A stretch of DNA of 39,309 nt, taken from contig NZ_JAEQAZ010000069.1 in assembly GCF_016654115.1 (NCBI RefSeq), positions 1-39,309 on the forward strand. Direction: 5' to 3'. The position numbers and the translations under genes are program-made. The notes under the pieces were generated by a model. The model made no database searches, had not been told where the DNA came from, and worked only from the letters and a program-made list of their open reading frames with translations. Numbering within the stretch: position 1 is the first letter of the stretch; each line of letters starts with the position of its first letter. Source of the DNA: Streptomyces sp. MBT53. GTDB lineage: Bacteria; Actinomycetota; Actinomycetes; Streptomycetales; Streptomycetaceae. This document shows, piece by piece, positions 8,060 to 16,020 of the stretch.

Positions 8060-8848
8060 ATGCGTACGGAACTTGTGTCGGAGCCCGGCGGCCCGGGCCG
8101 CGCCAACGAGGACTTCGCGAGCGTCGGCCTTCCGGCCTCGGGACAGGGCGGTTCGCTGATCGTCCTGGACGGCGTGACCCCGCCGAGAGGGGAGACGGGC
8201 TGTCTGCATCCGGTCCCCTGGTACACCGCGCGGCTGGGCGGCGCGCTGACCGAACTGACCGTTTCCTGCCGGGATCTGACACTGGCGGAGATTCTCTCCC
8301 GGGCGATCCTCCGAACATCCGAGGCCCACTCCACCACCTGTGACCTTTCTCACCCACGCACCCCACAGGCGACCGTGGTGCTGGCCCGCTGGTCCCCGGA
8401 GGAGATCGAATACCTGGTCCTTTCGGACTCCGCCCTGCTGGTGGACTCCCCGGCCGGCGAGGTGACCGCCGTACTCGACGACCGGCTGTCGCGGCTGCCG
8501 CGCGCCGCTCTGGCCACGGACGAGCTGATCGACGCCACGCTCCGTAACAAGGAGGGCGGCTTCTTCACGGCCGCGGCCGATCCCTCGGTCGCGGAGCGGG
8601 CGGTGACGGGCTCGCTCCCCCGCACCGCGGTGCGCGCCCTCGCCGCCCTGACGGACGGGGCGACGAGGTGGGTGGAGAAGTTCGGCGAGGGCGACTGGGC
8701 GGAGTGCTTCGCCCTCGTGGAGAAGGAGGGGGCGGCGGAGCTGGTGCGCCGGGTACGGGCGCTGGAGCGGGCCGACGCGGAGACGCGGACGTATCTGCGG
8801 CGGAGCAAGACGCACGACGACGCGACGGTCGTGTACGTCGAACTGTGA
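8060..8848 (+). CDS. PP2C-like (PPM family) phosphatase domain protein
   Basis: A 262-aa cytoplasmic protein with the scattered PP2C motif set: RANEDFASVG near the N-terminus, LIVLDGVTPP (the metal-binding DG, but followed by VTPP instead of the usual GMGGH/GVGG), EYLVLSDSALLVDS, AALTDGATRW and the C-terminal THDDATVVYVEL. The Asp residues of DG, DG and DD that bind the two metal ions are present, so phosphoserine/threonine phosphatase activity is possible; the changed second motif makes it a divergent member. ATG 8060 is chosen since the next residues (MRTELVSEPG) match where the fold begins; a frame extension upstream lacks a ribosome binding site. It is convergent with the marR-type gene. 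Confidence 0.75.
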   Translation: MRTELVSEPGGPGRANEDFASVGLPASGQGGSLIVLDGVTPPRGETGCLHPVPWYTARLGGALTELTVSCRDLTLAEILSRAILRTSEAHSTTCDLSHPRTPQATVVLARWSPEEIEYLVLSDSALLVDSPAGEVTAVLDDRLSRLPRAALATDELIDATLRNKEGGFFTAAADPSVAERAVTGSLPRTAVRALAALTDGATRWVEKFGEGDWAECFALVEKEGAAELVRRVRALERADAETRTYLRRSKTHDDATVVYVEL

Positions 8849-8878
8849 GCCGCTGCCTCCGCTCCTGCCGCTCGGGGC

Positions 8879-9364
8879 TCACTTCTCCATGACGCCGTTC
8901 AACTGGTGCAGCAGCCGGGCGAGTTCGGCGACCTCGCGGCGGTCCCAGTGGGAGAGCTGGCTGACGTAGCGCGCCCGCCGGGCCTCGCGGACGTGGGCGA
9001 CGCGGCGGCGGCCCTCGTCGGTGAGGTCGACCAGCCAGGCGCGGCCGTCCGCAGGGTCGGGCTCGCGGGAGATCAGGCCCAGCTCCTCCAGGGCGCGCAG
9101 CTGGCGGGACATGGTGGCCTTGCCGACGCCGATGTAGGCGGCGAGTTCGGTGGCCCGCTGCCGCCCGTACTCGTCCAGCCGGACCAGCAGGCCGTACGCG
9201 GCGGACTCCAGGTCGGGGTGGACCTCCCGGGCCATCTCGCCCTGGTTGGCCCGGGCCCGGCGGAAGAGGAATGTCAACTCGCGTTCCAGCGACAGGTATT
9301 CGGGATCCGGGTCCGGGATCCCGCTGTCGCTTCTGTCCTCGTCCTTGTGCACGTCAGCACCCAT
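8879..9364 (-). CDS. MarR family transcriptional regulator
   Basis: A 161-aa winged-helix regulator. After a charged N-terminus, helix 1 starts at about residue 26 (LERELTFLFRRARAN). The recognition region is LAAYIGVGKATMSRQLRALEELGLI, given in parts as LAAYIGVGKATMS and RQLRALEELGL. The wing is SREPDPADGRAWLVDLTDEG, typical MarR with its DxRxxxxxLT core. The last helix gives dimerisation. It lies downstream of lon on the same strand, but a strong hairpin in between argues for separate transcription. Ligand and targets cannot be read from the sequence. Confidence 0.93.
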   Translation of the reverse strand: MGADVHKDEDRSDSGIPDPDPEYLSLERELTFLFRRARANQGEMAREVHPDLESAAYGLLVRLDEYGRQRATELAAYIGVGKATMSRQLRALEELGLISREPDPADGRAWLVDLTDEGRRRVAHVREARRARYVSQLSHWDRREVAELARLLHQLNGVMEK

Positions 9365-9435
9365 GTTCTGCTTTCCTGATCGAGAAAGTCGCCGCAGTTT
9401 CGCCAGTATTTCGCAGGGTGGGACCTACGTACGAC

Positions 9436-9474
9436 GAAGGCCCGGGCCCCTCGTGAAAAGGGACCCGGGCCTTC
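9436..9474 (-). terminator. Hairpin terminator after lon
   Basis: A stem of about 15-16 base pairs beginning GAAGGCCCGGG and ending CCCGGGCCTTC, with a loop around TCGTGAAA and one mismatched or wobble position, lies 20 bases past the lon stop codon. No T-run follows, which is usual for Streptomyces terminators. It should insulate the downstream marR-type gene from lon transcription. Confidence 0.85.
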
Positions 9475-9493
9475 ACCTGACCGGTGGCGTCCG

Positions 9494-11914
9494 TCACGCC
9501 GCCACCGGAACCTCCGGGGTCGCGCCGTTCGTCGCCGGCGACAGGGCCAGCTCCAGGACCTGGCGGACGTCCGTCACCGCGTGGACGTCGAGCTTGTCCA
9601 GGACCTCGGCCGGGACGTCGTCCAGGTCGGGCTCGTTGCGCTTGGGGATGATCACCGTGGTGACCCCCGCCTGGTGCGCGGCGAGCAGCTTCTGCTTCAC
9701 CCCGCCGATCGGCAGGACCCGACCGGTCAGGGACACCTCACCGGTCATCGCCACGTCCGTACGGACCAGCCGGCCGCTGAGCAGCGACGCGAGGGCCGTC
9801 GTCATCGTGACACCCGCGCTCGGGCCGTCCTTCGGCACCGAACCCGCCGGGAAGTGGATGTGCACGCCCCGGTCCTTCAGGTCGGCGACGGGCAGCTCCA
9901 GTTCGGCACCGTGCGAGCGCAGGAACGACAGGGCGATCTGCGCGCTCTCCTTCATCACGTCACCGAGCTGACCGGTCAGGGTCAGACCCGCCGCGCCCGT
10001 CTCCGGGTCGGCCAGCGACGCCTCGACGTAGAGGACGTCACCGCCCGCGCCGGTGACCGCGAGGCCGGTGGCGACACCGGGGACCGCCGTCCGGCGCTCC
10101 GCCGGGTCCTGGGCGGACTCGGGCACGTGGTGCGGCCGGCCGATCAGGCCGCGCAGATCGGCGTCGGTCACCGTGAACGGCAGCTCCCGCTCGCCCAGTT
10201 CGTGCTGCGCGGCGATCTTGCGCAGCAGCCGGGCGATCGAGCGCTCCAGGGTGCGGACACCCGCCTCACGGGTGTACTCACCGGCGAGCTTGCGCAGCGC
10301 GCTCTCGTCGATGACGACCTCGTCGTCCTTGAGTCCGGCCCGCTCCAGCTGGCGCGGGAGCAGGTGGTCACGGGCGATGACGACCTTCTCGTCCTCGGTG
10401 TAGCCGTCCAGCCGGACCAGTTCCATCCGGTCGAGCAGTGCCTCCGGGATGGCTTCGAGCACGTTGGCCGTCGCCAGGAACACCACGTCGCTCAGGTCGA
10501 GTTCGACCTCCAGGTAGTGGTCGCGGAAGGTGTGGTTCTGCGCGGGGTCGAGCACTTCGAGGAGCGCGGCGGCCGGGTCGCCCCGGTAGTCGGACCCCAC
10601 CTTGTCGATCTCGTCGAGCAGGACCACCGGGTTCATGGACCCGGCCTCCTTGATGGCGCGGACGATACGGCCGGGCAGCGCGCCGACGTACGTACGCCGG
10701 TGACCGCGGATCTCGGCCTCGTCCCGCACACCGCCGAGCGCGACCCGCACGAACTTGCGTCCCATCGCGTGCGCGACGGACTCGCCGAGCGAGGTCTTGC
10801 CGACACCGGGCGGACCGACGAGGGCCAGTACGGCACCGCCGCGCCGCCCGCCGACGACACCCAGCCCGCGCTCGCTACGGCGCTTGCGCACGGCCAGGTA
10901 CTCGGTGATGCGTGCCTTCACGTCCTCCAGGCCGGCGTGCTCGGCGTCCAGGATCGCCTTGGCGCCCCGGATGTCGTACTCGTCCTCGGTCCGCTCGTTC
11001 CACGGGAGTTCGAGGACGGTGTCCAGCCAGGTACGGATCCAGGAGCCCTCGGGCGACTGGTCGGAGGAGCGCTCCAGCTTGTCGACCTCCTTGAGGGCGG
11101 CCTCGCGGACCTTCTCGGGAAGATCTGCGGCCTCGACCCGGGCGCGGTAGTCGTCGGACTCCTCGCCGTCCTTGGCCGAGTCGCCGTTCAGCTCGCGCAG
11201 CTCCTTGCGGACGGCTTCGAGCTGGCGGCGGAGCAGGAACTCGCGCTGCTGCTTGTCGACGCCTTCCTGCACGTCCTTGGCGATGGTCTCGGCGACATCC
11301 TGCTCGGCGAGGTGGTCGCGCAGGTGCTGGGTGGCGAGCTTGAGGCGGGCCACCGGGTCGGCGGTCTCCAGCAGCTCGATCTTCTGTTCGGTGGTCAGGA
11401 AAGGTGAGTAACCGGAGTTGTCGGCGAGGGTGGACACGTCATCAATGGCCTGCACGCGGTCGACGACCTGCCAGGCCCCCCGCTTGCGCAGCCACGCCGT
11501 GGCCAGCGCCTTGTACTCCTTCACCAGCTCGGTCACGGAACCGGGCAAGGGCTCGGGCAGGCTCTCGTCGAGCGCGGTGCCCTCGACCCAGAGCGCGGCA
11601 CCGGGACCGGTGGTCCCGGCGCCGATCTTCACGCGGCTACGGCCGCGGATCAGCGCGCCCGGGTCGCCGTCGGCCAGCCGGCCGACCTGCTCGATGGTGC
11701 CGAGCACGCCGGTGCTCGCGTAAGTCCCCTCGATGCGTGGCACCAGCAGGACCCTGGGCTTTCCGGACTCGGACCGGGCGGCGGCCTGGGCGGCCTCCAC
11801 GGCGGCGCGTACATCGGTGTCGTTCAGGTCCAGCGGAACCACCATTCCGGGCAGCACGACCTCGTCGTCGAGCGGCAGCACGGGCAGGGTGAGCGGTGTG
11901 GACGTCGAAGCCAT
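9494..11914 (-). CDS. lon: ATP-dependent protease La (Lon)
   Basis: An 806-aa cytoplasmic AAA+ serine protease for misfolded and regulatory proteins. The N-terminal LON substrate domain covers about 1-200, then a coiled coil. The AAA+ module has Walker A GPPGVGKTS (K373) and Walker B VVLLDEIDK near 430-438. The C-terminal protease domain has the Ser-Lys dyad: S699 in PKDGPSAG and K742 in GGVKQKLLAAH, 43 residues apart as in E. coli Lon. The ATG start is preceded by AAGGGGAG. The gene is a single transcription unit with a HAIR operator upstream and a hairpin terminator downstream. In Streptomyces lividans lon belongs to the HspR heat-shock regulon, which the operator here supports. Confidence 0.98.
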   Translation of the reverse strand: MASTSTPLTLPVLPLDDEVVLPGMVVPLDLNDTDVRAAVEAAQAAARSESGKPRVLLVPRIEGTYASTGVLGTIEQVGRLADGDPGALIRGRSRVKIGAGTTGPGAALWVEGTALDESLPEPLPGSVTELVKEYKALATAWLRKRGAWQVVDRVQAIDDVSTLADNSGYSPFLTTEQKIELLETADPVARLKLATQHLRDHLAEQDVAETIAKDVQEGVDKQQREFLLRRQLEAVRKELRELNGDSAKDGEESDDYRARVEAADLPEKVREAALKEVDKLERSSDQSPEGSWIRTWLDTVLELPWNERTEDEYDIRGAKAILDAEHAGLEDVKARITEYLAVRKRRSERGLGVVGGRRGGAVLALVGPPGVGKTSLGESVAHAMGRKFVRVALGGVRDEAEIRGHRRTYVGALPGRIVRAIKEAGSMNPVVLLDEIDKVGSDYRGDPAAALLEVLDPAQNHTFRDHYLEVELDLSDVVFLATANVLEAIPEALLDRMELVRLDGYTEDEKVVIARDHLLPRQLERAGLKDDEVVIDESALRKLAGEYTREAGVRTLERSIARLLRKIAAQHELGERELPFTVTDADLRGLIGRPHHVPESAQDPAERRTAVPGVATGLAVTGAGGDVLYVEASLADPETGAAGLTLTGQLGDVMKESAQIALSFLRSHGAELELPVADLKDRGVHIHFPAGSVPKDGPSAGVTMTTALASLLSGRLVRTDVAMTGEVSLTGRVLPIGGVKQKLLAAHQAGVTTVIIPKRNEPDLDDVPAEVLDKLDVHAVTDVRQVLELALSPATNGATPEVPVAA

Positions 11915-11935
11915 GATCTCCCCTTAGGCAGTCAA

Positions 11936-11956
11936 GTTGAGCTATGCCGACTCAAT
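11936..11956 (-). promoter_or_regulatory. HAIR operator for HspR upstream of lon
   Basis: On the lon strand the sequence is TTGAGT, seven bases, GCTCAA, one mismatch from the inverted repeat inside the HAIR consensus CTTGAGT-N7-ACTCAAG. It lies about 23-43 bases before the lon start, where a bound repressor would cover the promoter. HspR binding to such sites before dnaK, clpB and lon is established in Streptomyces; binding here is inferred from the match. Confidence 0.85.
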
Positions 11957-12146
11957 GCTTGGGCGTCCTCGATTGTTCCCCACCTGTTGTTCGCCGTGAG
12001 CGATCAGCGGTGGCGGACCCGTCTCAGTGCAGGTCAACACGGAAACGGGGCGAGGGCTTCCCGGGAGTGCGGGTGCTTCGGCGGCCGATGTCAGTGGCGC
12101 CTGCCACGATGCGGGACACCATCACGACCGGGATCGGGAGAGACAC

Positions 12147-12554
12147 ATGGGCACGTGGGATGTCGGCCCCTTCGACAACGACACGGCGGCGGACTGGTGC
12201 GGCGACCTCGACGACGCCGCCCCGGACGCGCGTCAGGGCTTCGTGCGGGACACCCTCGCCCGAGCGGCCGACACCGCCGGCCACCTCGACGCGGACATCG
12301 GCGACGAAGCCGTCGCGGCAGCGGCCCTGGTCGCCGCGCAGTGCCCGGGCGGCGAGCCGGCCCACCCCCACTACGGACCGGACGAGCCCGTCCCCGACCT
12401 CACCGGTCTGCGCGCCCTCGCCCTCCGGGCCCTCGACCGCGTCCTGACCGAGCCGTCCGAACTCCTGGAACTCTGGGACGAATCGGACGGCGACCCCTGG
12501 CACACGACCGTCAACGGGCTCCGCGAGACGCTCACGCCGCAGCAGCCGGCCTGA
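12147..12554 (+). CDS. DUF4259 domain protein
   Basis: A 135-aa acidic cytoplasmic protein. The opening MGTWDVGPFDNDTAADW is the DUF4259 signature, and the rest is alpha-helical with many Asp, Ala and Leu residues; no catalytic motif is evident and the family's function is unknown. ATG 12147 is chosen because GGGAG precedes it and the family begins exactly there; a longer frame to 12027 has no support. It is divergent from lon with a 232-base gap that holds the HAIR operator. Confidence 0.9.
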   Translation: MGTWDVGPFDNDTAADWCGDLDDAAPDARQGFVRDTLARAADTAGHLDADIGDEAVAAAALVAAQCPGGEPAHPHYGPDEPVPDLTGLRALALRALDRVLTEPSELLELWDESDGDPWHTTVNGLRETLTPQQPA

Positions 12555-12583
12555 TCACCCGCGCCGGGTAGGCTCACGGCACC

Positions 12584-12775
12584 ATGGAACAACTGCCCGA
12601 GAGCGTGGACCGGGACATCCTGCGGCACCGGACCGTCGCCGCGATCGCCACCATCCGCGAAACCCTGGGGTGCAGCATCCACCAGGCGGTCGATGTCCTC
12701 GCGAAGCGGCACGAGGAGCTCCGCCGTGACCGTCCGGGCGACTTCGAGCCGAGCCGGGACCAACACGGAGGGTGA
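12584..12775 (+). CDS. Small acidic/basic helical protein, unknown function
   Basis: A 63-aa protein that I do not recognise as a named family. Residues 10-48 are predicted as two amphipathic helices (RTVAAIATIRETLGCSI, then HQAVDVLAKRHEELRR), which would fit a small protein-binding module; the C-terminus is disordered. TAGGCT, a TANNNT -10 box, ends nine bases before the ATG, and there is no Shine-Dalgarno sequence, so the transcript may be nearly leaderless. It lies 29 bases after the DUF4259 gene on the same strand. Confidence 0.65.
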   Translation: MEQLPESVDRDILRHRTVAAIATIRETLGCSIHQAVDVLAKRHEELRRDRPGDFEPSRDQHGG

Positions 12776-12807
12776 GTCGCGAAAGTGTGACACCCAGGGC
12801 GGGAATG

Positions 12808-13431
12808 TCACGCTTTTTCGGAGACGGTCCCCTCCGGCCGGGGCGGATCGGCGACCGTGCGGCCCAAGTAGGCCAGCAGCTGTCCGTGCGGGGCCGCCCC
12901 CGGTGCGGGCTGGACCTCGGGGCCGAAGACGCCCGGCACGCGGTACGCGTCGAAGCCGCCGAGGCCGTGCATCACCGCGAGCAGCTCCCCGCACAACTCC
13001 TCGTCCACCACGGCCTGCTGACCCGTCGCGACCGCCAGGTCCACGCCGTGGACGCAGACCTCCGTGAAGTGGATCAGCGCGGCCATCGGGCCGGGCAGCG
13101 CGCCGAGCGAGATGTGGACGGTGGTGTCGAGGGCACCGGGACGGTTCCAGGCCGCGCGGTCGGTCTCGGACGCCTCCGCGTACGCGCCCCGGGGATCCGC
13201 GCCCAGCCAGTCGGACTCGTGCTCGCCGCCCGGATCGGTGCCGTTCAGTTCGGCGGCGAAGATGCGCATCCCGCCCACTGTGTGGTTGAGGACCACTCGG
13301 ACGTCCCACTCCGCGCACGGAGTGGGGTTCACCCACTGCTCCTCGGCAACTCCCGCCACCACAAGGCCGGTTGCCGCGAGCGCCCGCTCGATCCGTCGTA
13401 TCGCGATCGACTCCGCACCCGTGTCCGCCAC
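12808..13431 (-). CDS. TIGR03086 / DinB-like metal-binding protein
   Basis: A 207-aa protein of the mycothiol-dependent maleylpyruvate isomerase-like (TIGR03086) group. The four-helix DinB fold begins around residue 10; WNPTPCAEWDVRVVLNH-type residues appear here as NPTPCAEWDVRVVLNHTVGG, with the first metal-ligand His in LNH, and HFTEVCVHGVDLAVATG gives further His residues typical of the site. Such proteins bind a divalent metal and may use mycothiol, but substrates are mostly unknown. The GTG at 13431 is chosen since GGGGGAGG lies six bases upstream; the GTG at 13470 has no such site. Confidence 0.85.
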   Translation of the reverse strand: MADTGAESIAIRRIERALAATGLVVAGVAEEQWVNPTPCAEWDVRVVLNHTVGGMRIFAAELNGTDPGGEHESDWLGADPRGAYAEASETDRAAWNRPGALDTTVHISLGALPGPMAALIHFTEVCVHGVDLAVATGQQAVVDEELCGELLAVMHGLGGFDAYRVPGVFGPEVQPAPGAAPHGQLLAYLGRTVADPPRPEGTVSEKA

Positions 13432-13490
13432 GTGGACCTCCCCCGTCCAGGACCGCGTTCGGCCGTCCACACCATCTCTACAGCGGGGAG

Positions 13491-14357
13491 TCAGACTCGG
13501 GCAACCTCAACCCGGGCGAGCCCGAACCGGGCCAACCGCTCGGCCCGCTGCCAGCGCCGTATCAACGGCCAGGTCGCGACGCCTATCGTCAGCGAGATCA
13601 GATGGCCCCAGTTCGTCATGGGGTCGGTGAACGCCATCAGGTCCGAGACCAGCGTCCAGCCGAAGAGGGCGAGCAGCGGCAGCCCGAGCCAGGGCCTGAG
13701 CAGACCGGCCAGCGCTCCCGTGCTCGCGGCGACGCCGAAGCTGATGCCGTAGTCGAAACGGTGCAGCGAGGTGTCGGGCAGGTGTCCCGCCAGCACGGCC
13801 AGCCCCACGGTGCCCTCGGTCGCGAGCGTGGCCAGGATGTGCCCGGTCAGGAACACCCCGGCGGCCCGCACCCCGCCGATCCGCCGCTCCAGCGCGGTCA
13901 GCACCAGCAGGAAGAGGAACGCGTACGGCGAAAGCACCCCGCCGACGATCCACAGCGCACTGGCGACCAGCACCAGGAACGGGTCGCTGACGAGGTGGGT
14001 GACATCGGTGCTGGAGGCCTGGTGCAACTGGCTCACCAGCGTGGGATCGGCGTACTGCGCGATGAGCGAGGTGACGACGAGAAGCGTCCCGTAACCGAAG
14101 GTGAACGGCGTCCCGGTGGGCGTGGGCAGCAGCCGCCAGGGGGCGAGGAGGCGCAGCGCGGCCGGCATGCGCGACCCGCGGGGAATCGCGGGGGTGGACG
14201 CCGAGACGGAGACCGCGGGACGGCTCAACCCCCAGGTCGTTTCCACCACTTCGCGCTGTCTCGGCATCGCGTCCAGCAGAGAGGAGTCCTCCCCGGCCGA
14301 AGGAGCGCCCTGGGGCGTGGCGGAGGCCTGGGTATCGGCCGTCGCGGTCCGTTCCAC
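13491..14357 (-). CDS. Rhomboid-like integral membrane protein
   Basis: An approximately 288-aa membrane protein. A disordered N-terminus of about 65 residues precedes six or so hydrophobic segments. The pattern resembles rhomboid proteases: a GHILATLATEG loop, a helix starting YGISFGVAASTGALAGLL with Ser in a G-x-S-F context, and a last helix with His in NWGHLISLTIG. Ser and His could form the rhomboid dyad, but the usual GxSG is GISF, so activity is uncertain. GTG 14357 is chosen because a perfect AAGGAG lies eight bases upstream; GTG 14381, which gives 296 aa and has a weaker GAAGGG upstream, is the alternative. Confidence 0.75.
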   Translation of the reverse strand: MERTATADTQASATPQGAPSAGEDSSLLDAMPRQREVVETTWGLSRPAVSVSASTPAIPRGSRMPAALRLLAPWRLLPTPTGTPFTFGYGTLLVVTSLIAQYADPTLVSQLHQASSTDVTHLVSDPFLVLVASALWIVGGVLSPYAFLFLLVLTALERRIGGVRAAGVFLTGHILATLATEGTVGLAVLAGHLPDTSLHRFDYGISFGVAASTGALAGLLRPWLGLPLLALFGWTLVSDLMAFTDPMTNWGHLISLTIGVATWPLIRRWQRAERLARFGLARVEVARV

Positions 14358-14488
14358 CGTGAGGGGCTCCTTCCGTTTCACCCCACCCTTCGCCGTCCCA
14401 CCCGTCGCTGTCTATGACCGACGCCACGCGAGAGCCGATTCATAGCAACCCGAAAGCTTTCTTACGCGTCCGCCGGTACCGTGCGCGG

Positions 14489-15166
14489 ATGACCACCCCG
14501 TACGACACTCCCCTTGTTCTGGACCGTCGCGAGGGCCCCTACGGCGAGGTGGTGCTGCGCCGGCACGGGGAGTTGCTGCAGATCATCGCCAACGGGTGCT
14601 TCCTGATGGACACTTCCGACGGGCGCTCGGAGCGGCTGCTGGTCGACGCCGCGTACGCCGCGCTCGACGGGCGCCCCCAACCGGACGTGCTGATCGGCGG
14701 GTTGGGCGTGGGTTTCTCACTCGCCCACGCCGCGGCCGACCCCCGCTGGGGCCGGATCACGGTCGTGGAGCGCGAGCCCGCGATCGTCGAATGGCACCGC
14801 TCCGGACCGCTGTCGGCGCTCTCCGCGTCCGCTCTCGCCGACCCGCGGACCGACATTCTGAAAACGGACCTGGTCGCATTCGTCAATGAGACATGCGACA
14901 CATTCGACGTACTCTGCCTCGACATCGACAACGGGCCCGGCTGGACCGTCACCGACAGCAACGACAACCTCTACTCACCGGCCGGACTGGCAAGCTGTGC
15001 AAGGGTGTTGAGGCCTGGCGGGGTACTCGCGGTGTGGTCGGCGCAGCCCTCTCCGGAATTTGAGCGAACCTTATGGAATGCCGGGTTCCAGCAGGTGCGT
15101 ACCGAAGAGATCCCCGTTGCCCGAGGAGTTCCCGACGTCGTGCACCTCGCCGTCCGACCTGGATAG
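14489..15166 (+). CDS. Spermidine synthase-like SAM-dependent methyltransferase fold protein
   Basis: A 225-aa protein with a Rossmann-type class I methyltransferase fold as in polyamine synthases. The nucleotide-binding loop is IGGLGVGFSLAHA, the acidic end of strand 2 is VVEREPAIVEW, and LCLDIDNGPGW marks the motif-4 region with Asp residues. It is shorter than true spermidine synthases and lacks their full N-terminal beta domain, so the substrate may differ. A TACCGT box ends six bases before the ATG at 14489 and no Shine-Dalgarno sequence is seen, suggesting a leaderless message. An in-frame ATG at 14414 is less likely. It is divergent from the rhomboid-like gene. Confidence 0.8.
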   Translation: MTTPYDTPLVLDRREGPYGEVVLRRHGELLQIIANGCFLMDTSDGRSERLLVDAAYAALDGRPQPDVLIGGLGVGFSLAHAAADPRWGRITVVEREPAIVEWHRSGPLSALSASALADPRTDILKTDLVAFVNETCDTFDVLCLDIDNGPGWTVTDSNDNLYSPAGLASCARVLRPGGVLAVWSAQPSPEFERTLWNAGFQQVRTEEIPVARGVPDVVHLAVRPG

Positions 15167-15279
15167 CAAACGGGTTGCGGCTGCCCGTACCCTGCTTGCC
15201 TGACGCGGATCATTCAAGCGTCAAGCGCAGTCATGGGATCACCCCACTGGTTCCGGAAAGCACACTTCAGGGGCGGGCG

Positions 15280-16020
15280 ATGGAGCAGACACACACCTCC
15301 CACAACGGTGCGGCCACGGCCACACCGGGCGCGCAGCGCCGGGTGCTCGTGGTCGAGGACGATGCGACGATCGTCGACGCCATCGCGGCCCGTTTGCGCG
15401 CCGAGGGATTTCTGGTGCAAACCGCGGGCGACGGGCCCTCGGCCGTCGACACCGCCGAGGCCTGGCAGCCCGATCTGCTGATCCTCGACATCATGCTGCC
15501 CGGCTTCGACGGCCTGGAGGTCTGCCGCAGGGTGCAGGCCGCCCGCCCGGTGCCGGTGCTGATGCTCACCGCGCGCGACGACGAGACCGACATGCTGGTC
15601 GGGCTCGGGGTCGGCGCCGACGACTACATGACCAAGCCGTTCTCGATGCGGGAGCTGGCCGCGCGGGTGCACGTCCTGCTGCGCCGCGTCGAGCGTGCCG
15701 TGGTGGCCGCCTCCACCCCGCGCTCGGGCATCCTGCGCCTGGGCGAGCTGGAGATCGACCACGCGCAGCGTCGGGTACGCGTACGCAGCGACGACGTCCA
15801 TCTCACGCCCACCGAGTTCGACCTGCTGGTGTGCCTGGCGAACACCCCGCGTGCCGTGCTCTCCCGCGAGCAGCTGCTCGCCGAGGTGTGGGACTGGGCG
15901 GACGCCTCTGGCACCCGCACCGTCGACAGCCACATCAAGGCGCTGCGCCGGAAGATCGGCGCCGAGCGGATCCGCACGGTGCACGGTGTCGGCTACGCGC
16001 TGGAGACTCCGACGCCATGA
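15280..16020 (+). CDS. OmpR-type response regulator
   Basis: A 246-aa two-component transcription factor. The receiver domain (about 21-135) has the acidic pocket VVEDD, the phosphoacceptor D70 in LLILDIMLPG, the T in MLTARD and the Lys in YMTKPF. The C-terminal winged helix (about 145-243) is of the OmpR/PhoB type: LTPTEFDLLVCLA, VLSREQLLAEVW, TVDSHIKALRRKIG and IRTVHGVGYAL. It overlaps the histidine kinase gene as ATGA, so both are coexpressed. Upstream, 113 bases separate it from the methyltransferase-like gene. Confidence 0.96.
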   Translation: MEQTHTSHNGAATATPGAQRRVLVVEDDATIVDAIAARLRAEGFLVQTAGDGPSAVDTAEAWQPDLLILDIMLPGFDGLEVCRRVQAARPVPVLMLTARDDETDMLVGLGVGADDYMTKPFSMRELAARVHVLLRRVERAVVAASTPRSGILRLGELEIDHAQRRVRVRSDDVHLTPTEFDLLVCLANTPRAVLSREQLLAEVWDWADASGTRTVDSHIKALRRKIGAERIRTVHGVGYALETPTP

